The translations under genes were made by a program, and so were the position numbers. A stretch of DNA of 49,996 bases from a virus: IMG/VR virus record IMGVR_UViG_3300023210_000050, positions 1 to 49,996 of that record; one strand, 5' to 3'. Positions 1 to 6,417 of the stretch are shown here, piece by piece (positions within the stretch are counted from its first letter, which is position 1; each line of letters begins with the position of its first letter). Below the pieces are notes generated by a model. The model saw nothing but the letters and a program-made list of their open reading frames with translations, was not told the DNA's origin and searched no databases.

Positions 1-128
1 ATAAGAAGTTTTATATGGGTGAGTTAGAGGATTTTAACATTGATATTAAGAAACTTAAAACTGGATATTATATCATAAACACTAAAGGCGATCGAGTTAA
101 AGGTACTGGAAAGTTTATAAAAGAATAA
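1..128 (+). CDS. C-terminal end of an unidentified protein (partial)
   Basis: An open frame enters from the left edge (codons in phase with position 3) and stops at 126-128, leaving about 42 C-terminal residues. The stop overlaps the next start (TAATG), so the two genes are probably translationally coupled. The tail ends LKTGYYIINTKGDRV followed by KGTGKFIKE. The pattern 'Leu-Lys-x-Gly-x-Tyr-x-Ile, then a turn, then Lys-Phe-Ile-Lys' recalls the last beta strands of the type IX secretion (type A) sorting domain of Bacteroidota, but 42 residues are too few to be sure. The function of the full protein cannot be seen. Confidence 0.7.
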   Translation, partial: KKFYMGELEDFNIDIKKLKTGYYIINTKGDRVKGTGKFIKE

Positions 129-502
129 TGGAAATACAGCAGACAGATAATAAACCGTATATTAACTTAGACGAACTCAATTGCATATTAACAATTAAAG
201 GCGCGTCATATGGCGAGCATGTCGATATGTTTTATGAACCGATATTCGCACAAGTAAACGAGCATATACCAACAAATGACATAACGATTAATTTGGCAAT
301 GTCATTAATGGACTCTGTTTCAGAAAAATATATATTTCATATAATCAAAACATTGACAGGGATTCATGAACTAGTAATAAACTGGTATTATGAAGAAGAT
401 GATGAGGATATGTTAGATACCGGCGAGATATGGCGGGATTCATTAACAGGCACAGAATTTAATATATATTCCGTACTCGATATCAATGATTTAGTAATCT
501 GA
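128..502 (+). CDS. hypothetical acidic protein, 124 aa
   Basis: ATG at 128 overlaps the stop of the preceding gene. The protein is acidic, with an EEDDEDMLDTGE stretch near residue 90, and has no membrane segment or recognisable catalytic motif. The mix of short hydrophobic strands and one helix around residues 55-75 suggests a small alpha/beta fold. I do not recognise the family. It is the last gene before a promoter-like motif at 508-515. Confidence 0.75.
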   Translation: MEIQQTDNKPYINLDELNCILTIKGASYGEHVDMFYEPIFAQVNEHIPTNDITINLAMSLMDSVSEKYIFHIIKTLTGIHELVINWYYEEDDEDMLDTGEIWRDSLTGTEFNIYSVLDINDLVI

Positions 503-507
503 TCTGA

Positions 508-515
508 TATTTATA
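508..515 (+). promoter_or_regulatory. late-promoter-type motif TATTTATA
   Basis: TATTTATA followed by TTAAA, 23 nt before the proposed CTG start at 539 and ahead of an AGGAGG ribosome binding site. No TTAGG-like -35 is seen at the matching distance. Confidence 0.5.
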
Positions 516-538
516 TTAAATAGGTTATAGGAGGATTT

Positions 539-997
539 CTGGAATTTTTAGTACGTATATGGTCAATTGGATTTGTAGCAATTACACCGATTATATTAAT
601 AATAGGCAATGGGCCCATGTCATCATTATCACAATATTGGAATACTCCATATCAAGCACTTTTTATATTAGCCAATGCAATTACATCATACTTTTTCTTC
701 TCGACACCAAATTGGAGAGTCCCTAGTTTTTTTCTAATGCTTCTGACATCGTTCTCTATAGAATATCATCCAGTTGTTCATAATGTGCTAGCGTCGATTT
801 TTTTTATTTTGTGTGCATACGCTTTATACCATAGCAACAGATTCCGGTATTATTTTTATTTGTTTCTTATTGCAATGGCCATTATGCCCATGAATCTTTT
901 ATATGGAGAAATTATGGGTATACTAATATTAGCAGCATATCATGCACAGATTCTAATTTATAAACATCGATTAGATAACCGGCATGATTATAATTGA
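539..997 (+). CDS. integral membrane protein with probable CTG start
   Basis: The first ATG of this frame is at 617, but the frame is open upstream and a perfect AGGAGG lies at 529-534, 4 nt before an in-frame CTG at 539. Starting there adds 26 residues (LEFLVRIWSIGFVAITPIIL and on) that form an extra hydrophobic helix, so I prefer the non-ATG start. The product is then about 152 aa with four or five membrane segments and a short charged C-terminus (HRLDNRHDYN). No family is recognised. A phage inner-membrane protein acting on the host envelope is plausible but unproven. If CTG is wrong, the gene is 617-997. Confidence 0.7.
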   Translation: MEFLVRIWSIGFVAITPIILIIGNGPMSSLSQYWNTPYQALFILANAITSYFFFSTPNWRVPSFFLMLLTSFSIEYHPVVHNVLASIFFILCAYALYHSNRFRYYFYLFLIAMAIMPMNLLYGEIMGILILAAYHAQILIYKHRLDNRHDYN

Positions 998-1003
998 CCT
1001 GTA

Positions 1004-1011
1004 TATTTATT
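1004..1011 (+). promoter_or_regulatory. late-promoter-type motif TATTTATT
   Basis: GTATATTTATTTAAAA lies in the 37-nt gap before the gene at 1035. The motif ends 23 nt before its ATG, and a GAAGG ribosome binding site lies between. Confidence 0.5.
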
Positions 1012-1034
1012 TAAAATAACATTGAAGGATTGAA

Positions 1035-2003
1035 ATGAAAAGATCAGATATAAGACAGTTAATAAGAGAGGAGATCATAAAAGAACTCCGGACAAAGCTT
1101 CATGAAGCCTTTGCAGACCCGATAGCATCTAAGCTCGCGAAAATGGCTGGCATGTCCAATAAATGGAAAAACTTTTGGAGATCATCCGCTAAAACGTACG
1201 ATATAGCATGGGATAAAGTTCCAAAAGGTTCATTCAGGACAGTATCAACTAGTGATGCTGCAGCAAAAAAGGGAATGGCGTTCTGGATAGCAACATCCGA
1301 AAAAGCGACTACCAGGAGTGGCTATTCTTGGGATAATGTCAAACCAGGAGTTGTAGCAGTTACTATCGACGGTAAGATTCAATATTTTGCCGGTTCAGGT
1401 GGTATTGGATCGAAAGGTTCTATGGGAGCTAGAAGAAGAGGTGAGCCTGTAGGCCAAGGGAAGCGAGGTACTTTACAATATAAAAAACTACCAGAATATT
1501 CAGACATTGTCTATATATTTGATTTGGAATCATACCGCGGCGGAACTAAAGAATTAAAAGCTAAGAGAGCTAAATTGCAATTAGGTAAAGATGTCTTTAC
1601 AGATCCAAAGGCATGGAAAAGAGCAAACCTACAAAGATATCATGATATGATTGCAGATAAAATAGGCACCAAAGGTAAAGTAGAAAAGATGACTGCTGAA
1701 ATTGTAAAATGGGCCAACGAAGCAATTATCGATGCTATGGGTCTGCAGAAAACAACTGAATATGGCGATATAGAAGCTACATTAGCTGGTAATGCTGTGA
1801 AGATGGATGATGTGACTCGTTACATGTCAAATGCATTACAAGCCTTCTCTCGTTATATACAATCCGAAAATAGTCAAGCAAAACATGCAAAGAAATATCC
1901 AGAGTATGCAGCTGATTCATATGAACTAGGCGCCATGAAAGAAAAAGCAATGGATATTAAATCTATTCATGATCAATTCAAAAAAGGCAAGTTTAAGTGG
2001 TAA
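1035..2003 (+). CDS. putative head-packaged protein, 322 aa
   Basis: The first 24 residues form a charged amphipathic helix (MKRSDIRQLIREEIIKEL...) ending in L-H-E before Ala25. The same layout recurs on five other proteins here and fits a capsid-targeting peptide cut by a T4 gp21-type protease (consensus L/I-x-E). The remaining body is basic, with a Gly-rich stretch near residues 120-145 (GSGGIGSKGSMGARRRGE) and a helical C-terminal half. I do not recognise the fold. An ADP-ribosyltransferase like T4 Alt is imaginable by analogy, but no R-S-E triad could be assigned. GAAGG precedes the ATG, and a strong terminator follows at 2032-2060, so this is probably a monocistronic late gene. Confidence 0.8.
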   Translation: MKRSDIRQLIREEIIKELRTKLHEAFADPIASKLAKMAGMSNKWKNFWRSSAKTYDIAWDKVPKGSFRTVSTSDAAAKKGMAFWIATSEKATTRSGYSWDNVKPGVVAVTIDGKIQYFAGSGGIGSKGSMGARRRGEPVGQGKRGTLQYKKLPEYSDIVYIFDLESYRGGTKELKAKRAKLQLGKDVFTDPKAWKRANLQRYHDMIADKIGTKGKVEKMTAEIVKWANEAIIDAMGLQKTTEYGDIEATLAGNAVKMDDVTRYMSNALQAFSRYIQSENSQAKHAKKYPEYAADSYELGAMKEKAMDIKSIHDQFKKGKFKW

Positions 2004-2031
2004 AGATAGTTTAGGTTAGGAAAATAAAGGT

Positions 2032-2062
2032 AATAGGACGTTGGAAACTTCGTCCTATTTTA
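2032..2062 (+). terminator. rho-independent-type terminator
   Basis: A perfect 9-bp stem, AATAGGACG (2032-2040) with CGTCCTATT (2051-2059), encloses a 10-nt loop and runs into a T-rich tail. It separates the 322-aa gene from the early promoter starting at 2067. Confidence 0.8.
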
Positions 2063-2066
2063 CTGT

Positions 2067-2175
2067 AAAAAAGCTTCAAAAAGATTAGGACTTACGAGAA
2101 ATCTACCTTATATTTATATTATAAGATTGAGAGAGATGCTCTCGATAGAATTAAAAAATAAAAAATAGAGATATG
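2067..2175 (+). promoter_or_regulatory. class 1 (early) promoter with long leader, copy A
   Basis: An A-tract with AAGCTTC (2067-2077) is followed by the -35-like TTAGGA (2085-2090), exactly 18 nt, then the -10-like TATATT (2109-2114) continuing as TATA. The leader holds a hairpin (2126-2146) and an A-rich stretch ending GAGATATG at the start of the 134-aa gene. It is the closest relative of the element at 3239-3344; related elements lie at 8409, 11953 and 14394. Confidence 0.75.
2126..2146 (+). promoter_or_regulatory. 5'-leader hairpin, copy A
   Basis: ATTGAGAG pairs with CTCTCGAT (8 bp, one G-U) around the loop AGATG. The copy at 3294-3314 keeps the loop type AGRTG and shows compensatory stem changes. 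Confidence 0.6.
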
Positions 2176-2577
2176 AAAAAGGCACCAAAAATTGAATACG
2201 GAATTGGAATTGTTAATCCATGGTCAAATGAAATGTATAACCATAATGATAAAGTTGCAGATGAGATCCGTGGCATTGTTGAACAGAAATGGAAAGATGC
2301 GTATGCAGCGGCCGAAGCAGAGTATGATGCAGAAGATGAAGATGAAGATTTTACTCCTGAGGGGTTTGAATATGCCACTTGGTTACATTATCAATCGGAT
2401 GAATTAATTGCTCTTCAAGAAGCTGTAATTATAGTTGGATATGGACCGGGATTTGAAATGCATAAAGTTGAAGAAGATTTTTATAAAGAATTGGAAACTG
2501 CAGCTTATTGGAGATTGAAAGAGATAGCAGAAGAATTAGAAATTGCATTAACTTGCCAATTTGTTGGTTTAAAATAA
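2173..2577 (+). CDS. hypothetical acidic protein, 134 aa
   Basis: First gene of an early unit. The leader reads AAAAAATAGAGATATG with no Shine-Dalgarno, in the style of Bacteroidota initiation. The product is strongly acidic, with an Ala/Glu/Asp-rich segment near residues 45-62 (EAEYDAEDEDEDF), and otherwise helical. There is no TM segment and no known motif. Small acidic early phage proteins often bind host enzymes or mimic DNA, but nothing here proves that. The next gene starts 6 nt after its stop. Confidence 0.85.
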   Translation: MKKAPKIEYGIGIVNPWSNEMYNHNDKVADEIRGIVEQKWKDAYAAAEAEYDAEDEDEDFTPEGFEYATWLHYQSDELIALQEAVIIVGYGPGFEMHKVEEDFYKELETAAYWRLKEIAEELEIALTCQFVGLK

Positions 2578-2582
2578 GAGAT

Positions 2583-2900
2583 ATGAAAAGAATAATTGAA
2601 TTGTTAGACAAAGTAGAATTAGTAGAAAGAGCCGGAGGGACAATGAGTCATTGGAATCTTACCAATGGTGGATTGAGGAACCTTGATAATAGATCATCCG
2701 AACCGTGTTCTAATCAGTATATATGTGAGATTATATGGGCAGAGACAAATAGATCTTATACCAATTGGGCTCCTACCAAGCAAGAAGCTTTAGAGAAATC
2801 ATTAACAGAAATATTTAATGACCATGAAGAAGATATCCGGTTACATCAAAATAACGTGGAGTATGAACTTCAAGAAATAAGTTTAAAAAATTATATATAA
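2583..2900 (+). CDS. hypothetical protein, 105 aa
   Basis: The frame is open from 2508, but the start at 2583 is chosen because it follows the preceding stop at once and carries the same GAGATATG context as its neighbours. The protein begins MKRIIELLDKVELVERAGG, has a central NRSSEP segment and ends acidic then hydrophobic. No family is recognised. It sits second in the early unit that begins at 2173. Confidence 0.75.
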   Translation: MKRIIELLDKVELVERAGGTMSHWNLTNGGLRNLDNRSSEPCSNQYICEIIWAETNRSYTNWAPTKQEALEKSLTEIFNDHEEDIRLHQNNVEYELQEISLKNYI

Positions 2901-2918
2901 TAAATAAAAAATAAAGAT

Positions 2919-3239
2919 ATGAAAAAGATAATTTCAAAAATAATTGGCTTGAGCCATGTAAGTGTATTAGGAGGATATCTCCAATTTGGATTAGGATATG
3001 CTCCAAATTGGATGTTTACTAAACGAGAGAGTTACTCAAGATTCTCAGCGTCGCTAGGTATATTAACGATTGAGATGTTTGCAAATTCTAAATCTGTAAA
3101 TGAATTAAACTTTAGCATTAATGGTACTAGCCATAAAATGGAAATTAAATTTGACTGGAAAACGTTCAGCCATTGTTACCGAAAAAGAGTAGGTGGTAAT
3201 TCAGAATATAAATCGAACCTGCTTTATTCTTGGAAATAA
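2919..3239 (+). CDS. hypothetical protein, 106 aa
   Basis: ATG at 2919 follows AAATAAAAAATAAAGAT, again A-rich without Shine-Dalgarno. The basic protein has a hydrophobic N-terminal third (IIGLSHVSVLGGYLQFGLGY) that could be a weak membrane or core segment, and a C-terminus rich in Lys, Arg and Tyr. I do not recognise it. Its stop lies at the edge of the next class 1 promoter repeat, which marks it as the last gene of its unit. Confidence 0.75.
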   Translation: MKKIISKIIGLSHVSVLGGYLQFGLGYAPNWMFTKRESYSRFSASLGILTIEMFANSKSVNELNFSINGTSHKMEIKFDWKTFSHCYRKRVGGNSEYKSNLLYSWK

Positions 3240-3344
3240 AGCTTGAAAAAGATTAGGAATTACGGTTTATTTACCTTATATTTATAGTATAAGATTGGGA
3301 GAGGTGCTCCGAATTAAAATTAAAAAATAAAAAATAGAGATATG
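3239..3344 (+). promoter_or_regulatory. class 1 (early) promoter with long leader, copy B
   Basis: AAGCTTG and an A-tract precede TTAGGA (3253-3258), an 18-nt spacer and TATATT (3277-3282) continuing as TATA. The leader contains the hairpin 3294-3314 and an A-rich run identical to copy A before the ATG at 3342. Confidence 0.75.
3294..3314 (+). promoter_or_regulatory. 5'-leader hairpin, copy B
   Basis: ATTGGGAG and CTCCGAAT pair around the loop AGGTG with one G-G mismatch. Compared with copy A, one A-U pair has become G-C and one U-G has become U-A, which supports selection on the structure. Confidence 0.6.
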
Positions 3345-3551
3345 TCAAAAGTAAGAAAAGGTTATGATGCTCAAGATGCGGCGTTAGCAAGATTCAAAAG
3401 AGATGCAAGAGGAACAAATGCTAATTCGGCAGTGGTCCAATGTATGAAAGGAGCCGAAGAAAGAAAAGCTTATCGTGCAAAGATGGCTAATAAAAGTCAA
3501 GTTGTATTTGCCGGAAGTTACATTCCAGATATGTATCGTCATAATTCATAA
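3342..3551 (+). CDS. small basic hypothetical protein, 69 aa
   Basis: First gene behind the copy B promoter. The product is basic, Ala/Arg/Lys-rich and probably helical (DAALARFKRDARGTNANSA and EERKAYRAKMANKS), so it may contact nucleic acid or bind a partner. No family is recognised. The next gene starts 10 nt downstream. Confidence 0.75.
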   Translation: MSKVRKGYDAQDAALARFKRDARGTNANSAVVQCMKGAEERKAYRAKMANKSQVVFAGSYIPDMYRHNS

Positions 3552-3561
3552 TAGAACAGAT

Positions 3562-3855
3562 ATGAAACTCAAATTAAAAGATACCGATGATATGCAACGA
3601 TATTTCTTTGGCCCTGATGTGGACAAGGAGAAGATTTATACGAATATCCATCAATGTATTGAACATGGAATATTAAATGACTTGGATGATGTTATATTCT
3701 GTAGTATAGATTTTCTTAATGACGAGGAAGGATTTGAAATGATTTGTATCAGAGAAGACTATTCCAAGAATCTAGATAATGTTTTGGTATGGTACGAAGA
3801 AACAAATCAGTTCGAAAAATGTAAAGAAATAATGACATTAAAAGGCAAATTATGA
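3562..3855 (+). CDS. hypothetical acidic protein, 97 aa
   Basis: The frame is open from 3475, inside the previous gene. I place the start at 3562 because it follows that stop with the local ACAGATATG context. The product is acidic, begins MKLKLKDTDDMQRYF and has no membrane segment or known motif. Its TGA overlaps the ATG of the next, very small gene (ATGA at 3852-3855). Confidence 0.75.
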   Translation: MKLKLKDTDDMQRYFFGPDVDKEKIYTNIHQCIEHGILNDLDDVIFCSIDFLNDEEGFEMICIREDYSKNLDNVLVWYEETNQFEKCKEIMTLKGKL

Positions 3856-3944
3856 ATGAAATGGAAAAAATGGCAATATTTAGTTGGGCATTAGCCTTTG
3901 CGGTAATAGCATACATACTAGTTAAAAAACAAATAGAGAAATGA
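3852..3944 (+). CDS. 30-aa single-pass membrane microprotein
   Basis: ATG 3852 to TGA 3944 encodes 30 residues: about eight polar ones, then the hydrophobic run IFSWALAFAVIAYILV (residues 9-24), then KKQIEK. This is a typical short membrane anchor with a positive cytoplasmic end. It overlaps both neighbours by 4 nt (ATGA at each end), so it is embedded in a coupled string, which is the main evidence that it is translated. Function unknown. Phage proteins of this size often act on membrane enzymes. Confidence 0.7.
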   Translation: MNEMEKMAIFSWALAFAVIAYILVKKQIEK

Positions 3945-4207
3945 GCGAAAAGGAATTATTACAATTAGGATTTACAAAAGAGTATGGGTTAGAAACTGGA
4001 GTCGAAGACGAACCTGACTTCTATTATTACGTCAAAGAGATTACAAATGGATTATCATTCATTACTAATGGCAACGATGAAATGGAGGGTAAAGAGTGGT
4101 ATGTTGAGTTTTTCGATACAGAAATACCAATAAGATATTATGAAGCCTCTACTGTTAAAGCGTTGTTTATATTAATTGAAGAGGGTATTGTCGTTAACCA
4201 CGATTAA
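3941..4207 (+). CDS. hypothetical acidic protein, 88 aa
   Basis: Starts in an ATGA overlap with the TM microprotein. An acidic globular small protein (EYGLETGVEDEPDFYYY, later EWYVEFFDTE) with predicted beta strands and a C-terminal helix (STVKALFILIEEGIV). No family is recognised. It precedes the phosphoesterase gene by 12 nt. Confidence 0.75.
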   Translation: MSEKELLQLGFTKEYGLETGVEDEPDFYYYVKEITNGLSFITNGNDEMEGKEWYVEFFDTEIPIRYYEASTVKALFILIEEGIVVNHD

Positions 4208-4219
4208 AACAAAACAAAG

Positions 4220-5011
4220 ATGAGCAAAACAATATACATAGGAGACATTCACGGTAGAGATATATGGGCTGAAATCGTTGCAAAACACGATGATGCCGAT
4301 AATATTGTTTTCATTGGAGATTATTTCGATTCATTTGATATTCCGGCTGTAGTTCAATTAGATAATGTTAAGAAGATAGTAGAGTTTAAAAAGAAACGAG
4401 AGTTAGATACATCAAAGAAGGTTTATCTTTTAATAGGAAATCATGATATCCATTATTGGCCTGGTATTACAGGAAGAGGTAGTACATCAGGATTTCAAGA
4501 AACCATGTCATTTCAGTATGAGCATTTCTTTAGAGATAATAGAGACTGCTTCCAAATGTCAGTACTGGTTGGTAATAGATTATGTACACATGCAGGAGTT
4601 GGAAATGACTTCTTGAAAAGTGTAGGATTTTGGAAAATGGATAATGCAGATGAGTCAATGATATCTGATTACCTAAATGATTTGTTTCATTACAAACCAA
4701 ACGAATTTACATTCAATGGTGGTTACGATAGAAATAATACAGGTGTTATTCCTAGTTACTATGGTGACGATGATTGGCAATCTCCAGTTTGGATTCGACC
4801 AACGTCACTACAACGAGTAAATAAGAAGACAGACTTAAAGAAAAATTATATTCAAATTGTTGGGCATACACAACAAGACCATATTGACATTAAAGGTAAA
4901 ACAACTGGTGGTAAGTATTACTATATTGATACGCTTCCTAGCGGTGAATATCTTATTGATGTTGATGGTGAATTTGAAATAGGATATGCAACAATTGTAA
5001 AATATACTTAA
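4220..5011 (+). CDS. calcineurin-like metallophosphoesterase
   Basis: A two-metal phosphatase of the calcineurin superfamily. The signature blocks are in order: GDIHGR (residues 8-13), GDYFDSF (about 34-40), GNHDIHYW (about 75-82), a CTHAG block near residue 123 and a GHTQQ block near residue 216. These supply the Asp, Asn and His ligands of a di-metal site. The length (263 aa) fits PPP-type or diadenosine-tetraphosphatase-like enzymes. GNHD replaces the GNHE usual in lambda-type Ser/Thr phosphatases, so the substrate cannot be named. It lies in the early accessory cluster, with no Shine-Dalgarno (AAACAAAGATG), and the next gene follows after 1 nt. Confidence 0.88.
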   Translation: MSKTIYIGDIHGRDIWAEIVAKHDDADNIVFIGDYFDSFDIPAVVQLDNVKKIVEFKKKRELDTSKKVYLLIGNHDIHYWPGITGRGSTSGFQETMSFQYEHFFRDNRDCFQMSVLVGNRLCTHAGVGNDFLKSVGFWKMDNADESMISDYLNDLFHYKPNEFTFNGGYDRNNTGVIPSYYGDDDWQSPVWIRPTSLQRVNKKTDLKKNYIQIVGHTQQDHIDIKGKTTGGKYYYIDTLPSGEYLIDVDGEFEIGYATIVKYT

Positions 5012-5012
5012 G

Positions 5013-5258
5013 ATGAAAACAGTAATTGAATACGGTGACTCGGAAGATGATCAATTGGCATTGAAAAGAGTAATGAAATCTATGGATATGGCATCTCTAT
5101 TATTTGAGATACAAATCAATATGAAGAATAGGATTATCCATACACTTGATTCTTATGCTGCAACGGACGCTGAATACGAATTGTTAGATACTGTATGGGA
5201 ACGTATCAATGAAGAATTTAAGTCATATGGAATACATATTGATGAATTAATAAATTAA
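5013..5258 (+). CDS. hypothetical protein, 81 aa
   Basis: Starts directly behind the phosphoesterase stop. A helical, acidic small protein (EYGDSEDDQLALKRVMKSMDM) with no motif I recognise. Context suggests co-expression with the phosphoesterase, nothing more. Confidence 0.75.
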   Translation: MKTVIEYGDSEDDQLALKRVMKSMDMASLLFEIQINMKNRIIHTLDSYAATDAEYELLDTVWERINEEFKSYGIHIDELIN

Positions 5259-5261
5259 ACA

Positions 5262-5561
5262 ATGAGTAAATACATACCAACAATACCAATAAGAGATTTA
5301 ACAGAGGTTACATTTATCCCGATTGAATCACATATCATCAGATTCAGCAAGGATGAACAGTTTTCTAAACAAGAACTAACATTAAAGTTAGACAACGCTT
5401 GTTCTAATGGAAACAATGGTAAATCTAAATACAAAATAACATTCCTTACTAACAATGGGTGGATGAGAATTAATACTACTATATGGATGGTTGGTGAAGA
5501 ATTTATATTATTGAAGGAGAATATTTACATACCAATCGATTCGATAATTGATGTGGTTTAA
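5262..5561 (+). CDS. hypothetical protein, 99 aa
   Basis: Begins 3 nt after the previous stop (TAAACAATG). Alternating hydrophobic pattern (TEVTFIPIESHIIRF, then YKITFLTNNGWMRINTTIWM) points to an all-beta fold. No family is recognised and there are no TM segments. It is the last gene before a pair of palindromic repeats. Confidence 0.75.
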   Translation: MSKYIPTIPIRDLTEVTFIPIESHIIRFSKDEQFSKQELTLKLDNACSNGNNGKSKYKITFLTNNGWMRINTTIWMVGEEFILLKENIYIPIDSIIDVV

Positions 5562-5572
5562 TGCAACATGAT

Positions 5573-5623
5573 CATATGTATACATATAAAAATAACCGAA
5601 TATACATATGTATACATATAAAA
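5573..5623 (+). repeat. two direct 19-bp repeats, each with a 14-bp palindrome
   Basis: CATATGTATACATATAAAA occurs at 5573-5591 and again at 5605-5623, 32 bp start to start (about three helical turns). Each copy contains the perfect palindrome ATATGTATACATAT. The pair fills the gap in front of the 73-aa gene and looks like a tandem operator. A duplication slip is the alternative. Confidence 0.6.
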
Positions 5624-5631
5624 CAAATAAG

Positions 5632-5853
5632 ATGAACAAAAGAAACGCTACAAATATAGCAGATTGGATCGAGTATTGGGACCATTTCGATGAAGATTTG
5701 CATGCACAGTATTTATTAGCATCCCAATTTAAAATTAAAAAGCCGATGAACTTTAAAACAAAAGACGATAATATCAGTAGAGTAGTTAATAGATATTTTC
5801 GCATGCGCCGAAACAAAATATTACGAAAAATATTTTTTTTTTACAGTAAATGA
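5632..5853 (+). CDS. small basic hypothetical protein, 73 aa
   Basis: An in-frame ATG at 5608 lies inside the second palindromic repeat, so the start at 5632 (AAATAAGATG) is preferred. The N-terminal half is acidic and Trp/Asp-rich (IADWIEYWDHFDEDLHAQY). The C-terminal third is very basic (RYFRMRRNKILRKIFFFYSK). No family is recognised. Its TGA overlaps the next ATG. Confidence 0.65.
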   Translation: MNKRNATNIADWIEYWDHFDEDLHAQYLLASQFKIKKPMNFKTKDDNISRVVNRYFRMRRNKILRKIFFFYSK

Positions 5854-6194
5854 ACCGAAAAAAGAAACTTAAAATAGGAGACCGGGTATACTGTAAGTTC
5901 CTAGGAAATGAGTATATTGCAGTTGTAATAGAAGTTACTTCCCCAGGGAAATATAAATTACAATATCATTGTTACGGATCACGTCCTACCATATTACCTA
6001 ATGCCGAATGGTATAATCCTAAAGATAAAAAGGCCGCTGCAAAACCATGGCATATACATGAATACATTGATTCTAACGGTAGGTCAAAGACTATTGGTAA
6101 TACTGATATAATAGCAGCTACTACTACAAAAAATGAATTGGATATTGCTATCAAAAAACAAAAAGCTTTTATACGGGGTAATGTTAAAAAATAA
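5850..6194 (+). CDS. small SH3/KOW-like basic protein, 114 aa
   Basis: The N-terminal 45 residues (KIGDRVYCKFLGNEYIAVVIEV...) have the G-D-x-V-x...Y-x-A-x-V-x-E rhythm of SH3-like barrels (KOW or Tudor type) that bind protein or nucleic acid. The rest is basic and ends with a Lys-rich helix. Family membership is an inference from pattern only. It starts in an ATGA overlap with the previous gene and is the last gene of this accessory run; a late-type motif follows at 6227. Confidence 0.7.
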   Translation: MNRKKKLKIGDRVYCKFLGNEYIAVVIEVTSPGKYKLQYHCYGSRPTILPNAEWYNPKDKKAAAKPWHIHEYIDSNGRSKTIGNTDIIAATTTKNELDIAIKKQKAFIRGNVKK

Positions 6195-6226
6195 TATCAA
6201 ATACCAATAAAACGCGATCACATCAA

Positions 6227-6234
6227 TATTTATA
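6227..6234 (+). promoter_or_regulatory. late-promoter-type motif TATTTATA
   Basis: Lies in the 62-nt gap before the 51-aa membrane protein, ending 22 nt before its ATG. An AAAAAAGGAA ribosome binding site lies between. Confidence 0.5.
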
Positions 6235-6256
6235 AGAAATAAAAAAGGAACCGAAT

Positions 6257-6412
6257 ATGGACAAAATTAAAACAATCGTAAATTCAAGCTGGTTTAGAGC
6301 TGCTTTAGCTGGTGGAGTTGGAGTTGCACTTCTAGTTAAAGGTGAAGTATTATATGCAGGTATTGCATTTGGTATTGGTATTAGAGAATTTTTATTGGCT
6401 TTTAAAAGTTAG
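6257..6412 (+). CDS. 51-aa membrane microprotein
   Basis: ATG 6257 follows an AAAGGAA ribosome binding site and a late-type promoter motif, and ends at TAG 6410-6412. The chain starts polar (MDKIKTIVNSSWFR), then has two short hydrophobic stretches: AALAGGVGVALLV (residues 15-27) and LYAGIAFGIGI (32-42). The Gly-rich helices suit tight packing in a membrane, as hairpin or oligomer. Small proteins of this type recur next to head or tail genes in marine T4-like phages as far as I recall, without known function. Confidence 0.75.
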   Translation: MDKIKTIVNSSWFRAALAGGVGVALLVKGEVLYAGIAFGIGIREFLLAFKS

Positions 6413-6417
6413 AAATC

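Noticed and set aside
2192-2407. 71-codon + strand frame, Met/Lys-rich
   Set aside because: Shifted reading of the 134-aa gene; Met excess comes from its GAT/GAA codons read out of frame.
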